From Mycobacterium sp. (GTDB lineage: Bacteria; Actinomycetota; Actinomycetes; Mycobacteriales; Mycobacteriaceae), in the NCBI GenBank assembly GCA_025965895.1, contig JAOPWC010000014.1, positions 1 through 45,162 on the forward strand: DNA of 45,162 nucleotides, written 5' to 3'. The notes below the pieces were generated by a model. That model saw nothing but the letters and a program-made list of their open reading frames with translations, was not told where the DNA came from and ran no database searches. A program made the position numbers and the translations under genes. Below are positions 32,795 to 40,013 of the stretch, piece after piece; position 1 is the stretch's first letter; each line of letters begins with the position of its first letter.

Positions 32795-34039
32795 TCATCG
32801 GTCAGCGCCCGCCGGCAGATGAGGCACACCCAACGCCAGGACCGCGGTGTCGTCCTCGACGCCGGTCCCGAACCCCACGAGCAGTGACCGAATCGCCTCC
32901 ACCACGGCCGCCGCTGAAGTAGGAGCGTGCGCCGCAGCGAACTCGAGCAACGCACCGTGGTGGTCATAGCGCGCGCTGCCCGTGCCGATCCGCGCCTCCG
33001 TCAATCCGTCGGTGTACAGCACCAGGGTGTCCCCGGCGCCAAGACGGATCCTGGTGGACACGAACCGTGCGTCAGGGAGGATCCCGACGGCCTGACCACC
33101 GGCAGTGTCGACGTAGTCAGCTCGCCCGTCGGCCCCAAGCAGTAGCGCGGGCGGATGTCCGCCACTTGCCAGGTCGATGTCGAAGCCGTGGTCGCGGCCC
33201 GTGAGCACTCCGAAAATGACCGTGCAGAACCGGGGATCGTCGCCGTGGAATTCGTGGTTCAGCACGGTATCGAGGTTGTGTAGCACCGCCACCGGATCGT
33301 CGTCGTAGACCGCAGCCGCCCGGAGCGTGTAGCGGGTCAACGAGGTTGCCGCAGCGGCGCCGGCCCCTTTACCGCTCACATCCCCGAGGAAGAAGCCCCA
33401 CTTTTGCTGCGAAAGCGGGAACAGATCGTAGAAATCGCCGCCCACGTCGTCAGCCGACGCGGTGTGGTAGTACGCGGATGCCTCGAGACCCTGGGGAGGG
33501 GCAAGCGCCGGCGGCAGCAATGAACGCTGCAAAGTCGAGGCCAATTCCTGCGCCCGTGCACGCTCGCGCTCCGCTCGCTGTCGCGCTTCGAGTAGTTCCA
33601 GTTCATATGAGCGTCGATCGCGCGCTTCGTGAATTGTTATCCGCAGAAGGATGGCATTCCCGTCGGCGTCGGTCTTGACGTTCGCGGCGAGGAACACCGG
33701 CAATCGTGCACCGCTCCCAGCGATCAAATCCACGGCGATACCGCTGAGTTGCCCCTTCATTTGCAAAAGGGGGGCGAAATGCGTCTCGTAATGAATGCGG
33801 CCACCGGCAGTGAGCAAATCCGTGAAGCGCTTGCCTACCAGATCTTTTCGCTCGTACCCAAGCCACGCGGCGAGCGTCGTATTCACCTCGGCGATGCGCC
33901 GGTCCGGCCACGCCGCGAGGTACCCGCACGGGGCGTGTTCGTAAAGATCGTGCGCGGCGTGGTCGAGCACATCCGATGGCGGCGTAACGCCCGATCCGGG
34001 TGAAGGCACAGGCACAGCACTATCGGGGTCGTGGGTCAC
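32795..34039 (-). CDS. RsbP-like PAS-PP2C (SpoIIE-type) serine phosphatase
   Basis: 414 residues: PAS domain at ~30-140 (YEHAPCGYLAAWPDRRIAEV, GYERKDLVGKRFTDLL), a coiled-coil linker at ~145-172, and a PP2C/SpoIIE domain at ~185-405 with metal motifs ADDVGGDFYDLF, FFLGDVSGKGAGAAA, VLYTDGLTEARIG and VEDDTAVLAL. This is the architecture and near the length of B. subtilis RsbP (403 residues), which dephosphorylates the STAS protein RsbV under energy stress. Its ATG overlaps the stop of the RsbQ-like gene (ATGA), as expected for an RsbQ-RsbP pair. Confidence 0.92.
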   Translation of the reverse strand: MTHDPDSAVPVPSPGSGVTPPSDVLDHAAHDLYEHAPCGYLAAWPDRRIAEVNTTLAAWLGYERKDLVGKRFTDLLTAGGRIHYETHFAPLLQMKGQLSGIAVDLIAGSGARLPVFLAANVKTDADGNAILLRITIHEARDRRSYELELLEARQRAERERARAQELASTLQRSLLPPALAPPQGLEASAYYHTASADDVGGDFYDLFPLSQQKWGFFLGDVSGKGAGAAAATSLTRYTLRAAAVYDDDPVAVLHNLDTVLNHEFHGDDPRFCTVIFGVLTGRDHGFDIDLASGGHPPALLLGADGRADYVDTAGGQAVGILPDARFVSTRIRLGAGDTLVLYTDGLTEARIGTGSARYDHHGALLEFAAAHAPTSAAAVVEAIRSLLVGFGTGVEDDTAVLALGVPHLPAGADR

Positions 34040-34836
34040 GTCGCGCCGGCGAACGCCGCGATCGCCTCCGCGGTGGCTTGCGGCACGCTGAGCTGTGGGC
34101 AGTGACCGGTGGCGTCGAGGGTGACGAGCTCGCTGCCGTCGATGTGCCGGTGCACATACGCTCCGACCTCACGCGGCGCCAACGCGTCCTCCGCGCACTC
34201 GATGACCAGGGTGGGCACCGACACACGCTGCAGGTCAGCGCGGTTGTCGGAGAGGAATGTGGTCCGTGCGAACACCCGTGCCCGGGACGGGTCGGTCCGG
34301 CAGAAGCTGTCAGCGAGCTCGTCTGCAAGCTCGGGCCGATCCGGCGCGCCCATGATGGTCGGCGCCATCGCGCGAGACCAGCCGAGGTAGTTGCTCTCGA
34401 GGGAGTCGAGAAGTTCCTCGACGTCGCTGCGCGTGAAGCCGCCACGATAGTCGCCGTCGTCGACGTAGCGCGGTGACGGGGTGAGCAGGATCAGTTTGGC
34501 GAACCGGCTCGGGTCGGCAGCAACCGCGAGGACTCCGATGATCGCGGCTACCGAATGGCCGACGAATACCACCTCGCGCAGGTCCAGCTCGGCCACGATG
34601 TCCAGAACATCCTCGGCATACCCCTCCAGCGACGAGTACCGCACCGGGTCCCATGCGGACGGATCGGATGCGCCTGCTCCGACATGATCGAAGAGGACCA
34701 CCCGAAAGCTGGGCGCCAGGCGCGCGGTGACCAAGCGCCACAAATTCTGATCGCACCCGAAACCATGAGCCAGCAATACTGTCGGTCCGTCCTCGGCTCC
34801 GACGACCCTCACATTGTTTCTCGTGCACGCATCCAC
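34036..34836 (-). CDS. RsbQ-like alpha/beta hydrolase, energy-stress input protein
   Basis: 266 residues, very like B. subtilis RsbQ (269) along its whole length: LLAHGFGCDQNLWRLV, LFDHVGAGASD, RYSSLEGYAEDVLDI, FVGHSVAAIIGVLA, YGGF-like YRGGFTRSDVEELL, FCRTDPSRARVFARTTFLSD. Triad Ser95 (GHSVA), Asp217 (CAEDALA) and His245 (ATGHCPQLS) aligns with RsbQ Ser96-Asp219-His247. RsbQ binds a hydrophobic molecule and activates RsbP; the plant receptors D14 and KAI2 share the fold. Start GTG 34836 (no strong Shine-Dalgarno). Ligand unknown. Confidence 0.9.
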   Translation of the reverse strand: MDACTRNNVRVVGAEDGPTVLLAHGFGCDQNLWRLVTARLAPSFRVVLFDHVGAGASDPSAWDPVRYSSLEGYAEDVLDIVAELDLREVVFVGHSVAAIIGVLAVAADPSRFAKLILLTPSPRYVDDGDYRGGFTRSDVEELLDSLESNYLGWSRAMAPTIMGAPDRPELADELADSFCRTDPSRARVFARTTFLSDNRADLQRVSVPTLVIECAEDALAPREVGAYVHRHIDGSELVTLDATGHCPQLSVPQATAEAIAAFAGAT

Positions 34837-35024
34837 CCGCTCATCCTGTCACTGCCACGTTGGGCGCGAACGCAGCGCCGACGGATTTTGGGGCAAGCCG
34901 CGACGACATCGACCAAAAAATGACCGATGGGCATACGCGCGCGATAAAGTGAATCAGCGGGTTATGCGAACAGCCCGCAAAAGCGCCACTGGCGCAAAAG
35001 GACGACTGCCCTGCTGCTGAAGAT

Positions 35025-35204
35025 CCTCCCCGGTTGGCGCTTTACACCGAAGCCGGCAAACGGGTCTTTCCTCATTCACAGGCGATGCTGCTGATAGCGA
35101 TCAGCGGCGAGATCGACGCCTCCAACGCCGAGCGGGTGGCCCTTCAGCGGTTGTCGCCACCACAGGCGCTTCGCCGACATCCGTGTGGCTCAAGTGATTC
35201 CTGA
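35025..35204 (+). pseudogene. Decayed STAS-domain fragment
   Basis: One plus-strand frame reads LALYTEAGKRVFPHSQAMLL then IAISGEIDASNAERVA, the typical first strand and helix of a STAS domain (GEIDASNA at 35106-35129), and then loses similarity and stops at 35202. No start codon or C-terminal two thirds are present. It lies in the 378-nt gap upstream of the RsbQ-like gene; the rest of that gap (34837-35024) shows nothing recognisable. Confidence 0.5.
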
Positions 35205-35214
35205 CGCCAGCAGG

Positions 35215-36090
35215 CTACGAGGCTGTGTCGGTGTGCAGCCGAACCAAGCGCGTTGTGCTGCTCTCATCGAGGTCGACGATCTCGCGGCGCGAGCGTAGGA
35301 AGTCGCTGAACGATTTGAAACCCAACGACTTCTCGCTGAACGATGGGTCCATGCGCTTCATCTGGGCCTTGACCACTGAGTTGTGCAGCCAATCGGTGTC
35401 GTCTCTCTGCTGGCCGATCCGCAGCGCGCGCTCGAGCAGTCCGGTGGCGGCTGCCTGCGGGTCGGGTGGCGACTCGTCGTCGTCGGGATCCGGGGTTTGC
35501 GCGCGTCGTGCGCGTTTCTTCGGTTCGGGGGGCTGCGGCGCGACGGCGGGTATGCCGGGCAGTGCGTCGTAGGTGACGAACTCGTCGCAGGCGGCGGCCA
35601 GCGACCGGCTGCTGGCGCCGGCCACACCGATACCGACGACATAGCGGCCGAGCCGCTTGCAGCGCTGGGCGAGAGCGATGTAGTCGGAGTCGCCGCCGAC
35701 GATCACCACATGGGTCAGGTCGGGCAGCCGGAACATGTCCTCGACCGCGTCGACGGCCAGCCGGATGTCGGCGCCGTTCTTGCCGTAGGCGGCCGCCGGA
35801 AACAGTTGCACCAGGTCGACCGCGCGGGCGACGAGCTGGCCACGGTAGCCGGCGTTGATGTCGGCGGACCAGTCCGCGTAGGCCCGGGTGAGCACCAGGG
35901 TGCCGAACGAGGAGGCGAAGTCGATCACGGCCCCGACGTCGACGGTCGCCGGCTCCAGCCGCTCCTTCTCGATGCCCTTTGCCTTGTCGCGCTGAAAGGA
36001 GTTGCGGCCGTGAACCTGGTCGTAGCGCGAAATCACGATGTTGTCGAAGTCGAGGTAGACCGCGACGCGGGTCGCGACGGATTCGGTCAT
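35215..36090 (-). CDS. NYN-domain putative ribonuclease with C-terminal LOTUS (OST-HTH) domain
   Basis: 291 residues. NYN/LabA-like PIN-fold nuclease at ~8-180: RVAVYLDFDNIVISRYDQVH (metal Asp14, Asp16), KNGADIRLAVDAVEDMF, and VIVGGDSDYIALAQRCKRLG. A charged Pro-rich linker (~190-215) leads to a winged-helix OST-HTH/LOTUS domain (SVVKAQMKRMDPSFSEKSLG, FKSFSDFLRSRREIVDLDES). Such pairs bind RNA through LOTUS and cut with NYN, as in eukaryotic MARF1. ATG 36090 overlaps the stop of an 8-codon upstream ORF (ATGA). Targets unknown. Confidence 0.9.
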   Translation of the reverse strand: MTESVATRVAVYLDFDNIVISRYDQVHGRNSFQRDKAKGIEKERLEPATVDVGAVIDFASSFGTLVLTRAYADWSADINAGYRGQLVARAVDLVQLFPAAAYGKNGADIRLAVDAVEDMFRLPDLTHVVIVGGDSDYIALAQRCKRLGRYVVGIGVAGASSRSLAAACDEFVTYDALPGIPAVAPQPPEPKKRARRAQTPDPDDDESPPDPQAAATGLLERALRIGQQRDDTDWLHNSVVKAQMKRMDPSFSEKSLGFKSFSDFLRSRREIVDLDESSTTRLVRLHTDTAS

Positions 36091-36113
36091 GGTTCCCGTG
36101 TGGCCTGTGTCAT
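36087..36113 (-). CDS. Leaderless 8-codon upstream ORF coupled to the NYN gene
   Basis: ATG 36113 encodes MTQATREP and ends in TGA that overlaps the NYN ATG (ATGA). A TACGGT hexamer lies exactly 6 nt upstream, so the mRNA probably begins at this ATG and the NYN gene is reached by translational coupling. No other Shine-Dalgarno is evident for the NYN start. Confidence 0.45.
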   Translation of the reverse strand: MTQATREP

Positions 36114-36119
36114 GGTCCG

Positions 36120-36125
36120 ACCGTA
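36120..36125 (-). promoter_or_regulatory. -10 element of the uORF-NYN transcript
   Basis: TACGGT on the minus strand, 6 nt before ATG 36113; same hexamer and spacing as aftC. Confidence 0.5.
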
Positions 36126-36247
36126 GTGCCTGCGGCCGGGGCCGAGACGGACCAATCGCCTGGAGCCGGCGGGTGCGTTCTCAGGGCGGCGCCCACACGT
36201 GGCTCATCTAGCGAATGAACACACCCGGGCGTCGGTGGTACCACGCG

Positions 36248-37495
36248 TCACGACGAGACCGCGCAACGTCCCCGGTCGGCCCGCACCGGCCCGGCGCTCG
36301 ACGGGCGAATATCGGTGTCGAAAATGGCGGTGGGCAAGTAGAGCGAGCAACAGGCGTTCGGAATGTCGACGATGCCGCTCACTCGGCCCTCGATCGGCGC
36401 CGCTCCCAGCAGCAGGTACGCCTGTGCACCCGAGTAGCCGAACTTCTCCAGGTACGCGACGGCGTTGAGGCAGGCGTTGCGGTAGGCCACGGTCGCGTCG
36501 TTGTACAGCTGGGTGTCGGAATCGTGCTCCACGCCGATCCCGATGAACGTCACGAATTCCGAGTACCGCGGCTCGACATTCCCGGGCATCAGGATCGGGT
36601 TCGTGGTCACCGCGTAGGTCTCCATGCCTCCCTTGATCAGGTCGACGTGGAAGTCGATGAACCCGCCCATCTCGATCGCACCGCAAAACGTGATCTCCCC
36701 GTCGCCCTGACTGAAATGCAGGTCCCCGCCGGAGAACAGTGCGCCCGGCACGTGCACCGGGTAGAACACCCGCGAGCCGCGCGTGAAGTTCTTGATGTCG
36801 TGATTGCCCCCGTTCTCGCGGGCGGGGACGGTTCGGGCGCCGTCGCGGCCGATCGCAGCCAGCGTGTCACCGGTCGCCGTGCCGCCGAGCACGTTCTCCT
36901 CCAGCGGCGGCAGGGCAAGCGCCGGAACGCGGTTCGGGTCGGTGTCGATCAGCGCTTGCTCGCGCGAATTCCATCGCGCGAGCAACTCTGGCGACGGCGC
37001 GCTGCCGAACAAGCCGGGGTGGGTGATGCCGGTGAACTCGACGCCGGGAATGTGCCGCGACGTGCACTTCTGCCCGGCGAAGTCCCAGATCGCCTTGTAC
37101 GCGTCGGGGAAGCGGTCGGTGAGGAAGCCGCCGCCGTTGGCCTTCGCGAAGATGCCGGTGTAACCCCAGCCCTGTCCGGGGACATCACCCACCTGTTGTG
37201 GCACGGGGCCGAGGTCGAGGATGTCGACGACAAGCAGGTCGCCCGGCTCGGCGCCCTCGACGTAGATCGGGCCGGAGAGCATGTGCGCATGGGTCAGATC
37301 GACGTCGCGCACGTCGTTGGCGGAGTCGTTGTTGCCTATCTGCCCGTCGGTCCATTCGCGGCACTCGACCCGGATCGACTGGCCCGGGCGGACGTTGACC
37401 GCCGGCGGGATGTCGGGGTGCCATCGATTGTGGCCGGGGACCGCCTGATCACGCATCGAGCGGGCCTGGTCGACGGAGAAGACAACGTCGGGCAC
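36248..37495 (-). CDS. fmdA: Formamidase / acetamidase family protein
   Basis: 415 residues of the FmdA/AmdA family, hydrolysing formamide (or short amides) to ammonia and formate. Landmarks: NRWHPDIPPAVNVRPGQSIR, NDVRDVDLTHAHMLSGPIYV, GWGYTGIFAKANGGGFLTD, HPGLFGSAPS, GGNHDIKNFTRGSRVFYPVH and LHFSQGDGEITFCGAIEMGG, all conserved in the family. GGAGG 7 nt before GTG 37495. It lies 15 nt after fmdB, so the pair is co-translated; together with the upstream glutamate-synthase-like genes it suggests use of small nitrogen compounds. Confidence 0.93.
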   Translation of the reverse strand: MPDVVFSVDQARSMRDQAVPGHNRWHPDIPPAVNVRPGQSIRVECREWTDGQIGNNDSANDVRDVDLTHAHMLSGPIYVEGAEPGDLLVVDILDLGPVPQQVGDVPGQGWGYTGIFAKANGGGFLTDRFPDAYKAIWDFAGQKCTSRHIPGVEFTGITHPGLFGSAPSPELLARWNSREQALIDTDPNRVPALALPPLEENVLGGTATGDTLAAIGRDGARTVPARENGGNHDIKNFTRGSRVFYPVHVPGALFSGGDLHFSQGDGEITFCGAIEMGGFIDFHVDLIKGGMETYAVTTNPILMPGNVEPRYSEFVTFIGIGVEHDSDTQLYNDATVAYRNACLNAVAYLEKFGYSGAQAYLLLGAAPIEGRVSGIVDIPNACCSLYLPTAIFDTDIRPSSAGPVRADRGRCAVSS

Positions 37496-37510
37496 GAGGA
37501 CCTCCAGTTT

Positions 37511-37792
37511 TCAGGGCCGGGGTAACCGGGCGTGGCGAGGATCGGTTGTGGTCGGGGTGGCCCGCCGCGGTCGGGGCACGGAGCGGACAACCTCGGGCGC
37601 TTCGGCGCTGCGTGCACTGGCGTCGAAAGCCCTGCGCAGGGAGGGATCAAGGGTGCGCAGGCCAGGTGCCCCGAACACGCGTGGGGCGGTCTCGCCGCAC
37701 TCGGGGCAATCCGCCTCCAACGCGGCCTGCGACATGGGGCGAACAAGGTCGAACCCGCCGCACCCCGAACACCGGTAGCCGTACGTGGGCAC
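37511..37792 (-). CDS. fmdB: FmdB-family zinc-ribbon protein
   Basis: 93 residues. N-terminal zinc ribbon with Cys8-x2-Cys11 and Cys29-x2-Cys32 (MPTYGYRCSGCG, ADCPECG), then a basic Pro/Arg-rich tail. FmdB accompanies formamidase in methylotrophs and was proposed to regulate it; a direct role is unproven. GTG 37792 with ACGGAGG upstream. A perfect 18-bp palindrome lies 57 nt before the start. Confidence 0.87.
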   Translation of the reverse strand: MPTYGYRCSGCGGFDLVRPMSQAALEADCPECGETAPRVFGAPGLRTLDPSLRRAFDASARSAEAPEVVRSVPRPRRATPTTTDPRHARLPRP

Positions 37793-37849
37793 ACGGACCT
37801 CCGTTGACAGGCGCCGTCACACGCACGGTTTCGAGGCGAACAGTCGAAC

Positions 37850-37867
37850 TGCAGCGGCACCGCTGCA
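37850..37867. promoter_or_regulatory. Perfect 18-bp palindrome upstream of fmdB
   Basis: TGCAGCGG-CA-CCGCTGCA in the 180-nt gap between the FMN subunit gene and fmdB. It may be an operator for the fmdBA promoter or a hairpin attenuating read-through from the upstream operon; there is no T tract. Confidence 0.45.
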
Positions 37868-37972
37868 CAAAGAAAACGCAGGCCCACGCTTTGCTGCGCG
37901 CATGGAGCCCTGGCCACCGTATCGCCGAAGCGTACGCCGTGCCATGTGTTGCGCTTTGGTGATCACGGCCCG

Positions 37973-39292
37973 TCAGCGATCGTGGCCGGGGATCCAGGCG
38001 GTGCCGGCCAGCGGCACCCGCGCCATCGCCGCGGACTCGACGGTGAGCGCGACGAGGTCTTCGGGTTCGAGGTTGCGCAGGTGTGACTTCCCGCACGCCC
38101 GGGCAAGGGTTTGGGCTTCCATCGTCAGCACCCGCAGATAGTTCGCGACCCGGCGGCCCCCCTCGATCGGGTCCAGCTGCGCGGCCAGCCCGTCGTCCTG
38201 GGTGGTGATCCCCGCGGGATCGCGGCCGGCCTGGAAGTCGTCATAGAACCCGGCGGCCGAGTCCAGTTGGCGATATTGCTCGGCGTAGCGGGGGTGGTTG
38301 TCGCCCAGCGCGATCAGCGCGGCGGTGCCGATGGCGACGGCGTCGGCACCCAGTGCCATCGCCTTGGCGACGTCTGCGCCGCTGCGGATCCCGCCGGACA
38401 CGATCAGCTGCATCTTGCGGTGCATGCCGAGTTCCTGAAGTGCCTGCACCGCTTGGGGAATCGCGGCCAGCGTCGGGATGCCGACGTGTTCGATGAACAC
38501 ATCCTGCGTCGCCGCCGTGCCGCCCTGCATGCCGTCGACCACGACCACATCGGCGCCGATCTTCACGGCCAGCTTGACGTCGTAGTAGGTGCGGGTAGCC
38601 CCGATCTTCACGTAGATCGGTTTCTCCCAGTTGGTGATCTCGCGAAGCTCCAGGATCTTGATGGCCAGATCGTCGGGTCCGGTCCAGTCGGGGTGGCGGC
38701 AGGCGCTGCGCTGGTCGACGCCGGGCGGCAGGGTGCGCATTTCGGCCACTCGGTCGGTGATCTTCTGGCCCAGCAGCATGCCGCCGCCGCCCGGCTTGGC
38801 GCCCTGCCCCAGCACGATCTCGATGGCGTCGGCCTTGCGAAGGTCGTCGGGGTTCATCCCGTACCGGGAGGGAAGATACTGATAGACAAGCGTTTTGGAA
38901 TGACCGCGCTCTTCGGGTGTCATACCGCCGTCGCCCGTGGTGGTGGAGGTGCCGACCTCGGTGGCGGCGCGCCCGAGTGCTTCCTTGGCGGTGCCGGACA
39001 GTGCGCCGAAGCTCATTCCGGCGATCGTGATCGGAATGTCAAGGTGCAGAGGGTATTTTGCGTGCAGGTCGCCGAGCACGACGTCGGTGTCGCAGCGTTC
39101 CCGGTAACCCTCGAGCGGGTATCGGGACATCGACGCCCCGAGGAACAGCAGGTCGTCGAAATGGGGGAGCGGCCGTTTGGCTCCCCACCCCCTGATGCGG
39201 TAAATGCCGGTCTCGGCGGCGCGCTGGATCTCGTGGATCACGTCGCGATCAAAAGTGGCGGATTCCCGCAGGCCGGGTGCTGTGGTGCTCAC
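37973..39292 (-). CDS. FMN-binding glutamate-synthase-like subunit (GltB central domain, MgsC/GlxD-like)
   Basis: 439 residues from GTG 39292 (GGGAG upstream). Corresponds to the FMN/TIM-barrel domain of GltB: GMSFGALSGTAKEALGRAA, GQGAKPGGGGMLLGQKI, VKIGATRTYYDVKLAVKIGA, VDGMQGGTAATQ and QLIVSGGIRSGADVAKAMAL. In ordinary glutamate synthase a C-x5-C-x4-C [3Fe-4S] motif follows GTAALxA-G; here residues 330-365 hold no cysteine, and only Cys67, Cys198 and Cys400 exist in the protein. It forms a split enzyme with the two next upstream genes; by analogy with N-methylglutamate synthase it would transfer a glutamyl-amide-derived amino or alkylamino group to 2-oxoglutarate. Confidence 0.88.
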   Translation of the reverse strand: MSTTAPGLRESATFDRDVIHEIQRAAETGIYRIRGWGAKRPLPHFDDLLFLGASMSRYPLEGYRERCDTDVVLGDLHAKYPLHLDIPITIAGMSFGALSGTAKEALGRAATEVGTSTTTGDGGMTPEERGHSKTLVYQYLPSRYGMNPDDLRKADAIEIVLGQGAKPGGGGMLLGQKITDRVAEMRTLPPGVDQRSACRHPDWTGPDDLAIKILELREITNWEKPIYVKIGATRTYYDVKLAVKIGADVVVVDGMQGGTAATQDVFIEHVGIPTLAAIPQAVQALQELGMHRKMQLIVSGGIRSGADVAKAMALGADAVAIGTAALIALGDNHPRYAEQYRQLDSAAGFYDDFQAGRDPAGITTQDDGLAAQLDPIEGGRRVANYLRVLTMEAQTLARACGKSHLRNLEPEDLVALTVESAAMARVPLAGTAWIPGHDR

Positions 39293-39314
39293 GCTGTCTC
39301 CCTCGAATGCGCGG

Positions 39315-40013
39315 TCAGTACGCGGATGCGTTGTCGACGTGGAAGTTGTACAGGGTGCGCGCGGAGCCGTAGCGCGTGAATTCGGTGGGATCCGCATCGA
39401 AACCGGCCGCATCGAGAAGGTGTTTGACCTCGGCCAGATGCTCGGCCCGCATCGGTTTCTCGACACAGTCGGCACCCAGCGATCTCACGCTGCCCCGCAC
39501 ATAAATCCGTGCCTCATACACCGAATCACCAAGCGCCTCACCGGCATTGCCGCAGACCACCAGCCGGCCCGCCTGCGCCATGAACGCGCTCATATGTCCG
39601 ATGTCGCCCCGCACGACGATGTCGACGCCCTTCATCGAGATGCCGCAGCGTGCCGCCGCATTGCCGTCGATGACGAGCAGTCCGCCGTGGGCCGTCGCGC
39701 CTGCCGACTGCGACGCGTCGCCGGTGACATGCACGGTGCCCGACATCATGTTCTCGGCCACGCCGACGCCGACGTTGCCCCGGACGACGACCGTGGCGCG
39801 TTTGTTCATTCCCGCGCAGTAGTAACCGACCGGCCCGTCGATGGTGACCTCGACGTCGGCGTCAAGACCGCAGGCCAGCGCGTGCGCGCCGCGCGGATTG
39901 GTGATCGTCAGCGCATTCGGCGCATCCGGGGAGGCGAGCAGCGCATTGACCTGGCGGGTGCTCGATGCGGCGAGGTCGATCGTGACGCCCGCGGCGGTGG
40001 CTACCGGTGCCAT
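39315..40013 (-). CDS. GXGXG-domain glutamate-synthase-like subunit (MgsB/GlxC-like)
   Basis: 232 residues forming the right-handed beta-helix of the GltB C-terminus, with repeats of the GxxxG type: VGYYCAGMNKRATVVVRGNV, GVGVAENMMSGTVHVTGDAS, and GGLLVIDGNAAARCGISMKG. A structural domain that carries the ammonia tunnel contacts in GltB. The gene overlaps the amidotransferase gene by 13 nt and precedes the FMN subunit by 22 nt. Confidence 0.9.
   Translation of the reverse strand: MAPVATAAGVTIDLAASSTRQVNALLASPDAPNALTITNPRGAHALACGLDADVEVTIDGPVGYYCAGMNKRATVVVRGNVGVGVAENMMSGTVHVTGDASQSAGATAHGGLLVIDGNAAARCGISMKGVDIVVRGDIGHMSAFMAQAGRLVVCGNAGEALGDSVYEARIYVRGSVRSLGADCVEKPMRAEHLAEVKHLLDAAGFDADPTEFTRYGSARTLYNFHVDNASAY

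Noticed and set aside
34837..35024. Search for a SigF-type promoter ahead of the RsbQ-like gene.
   Set aside because: No GTTT-N15-17-GGGTAT arrangement was found on either strand.
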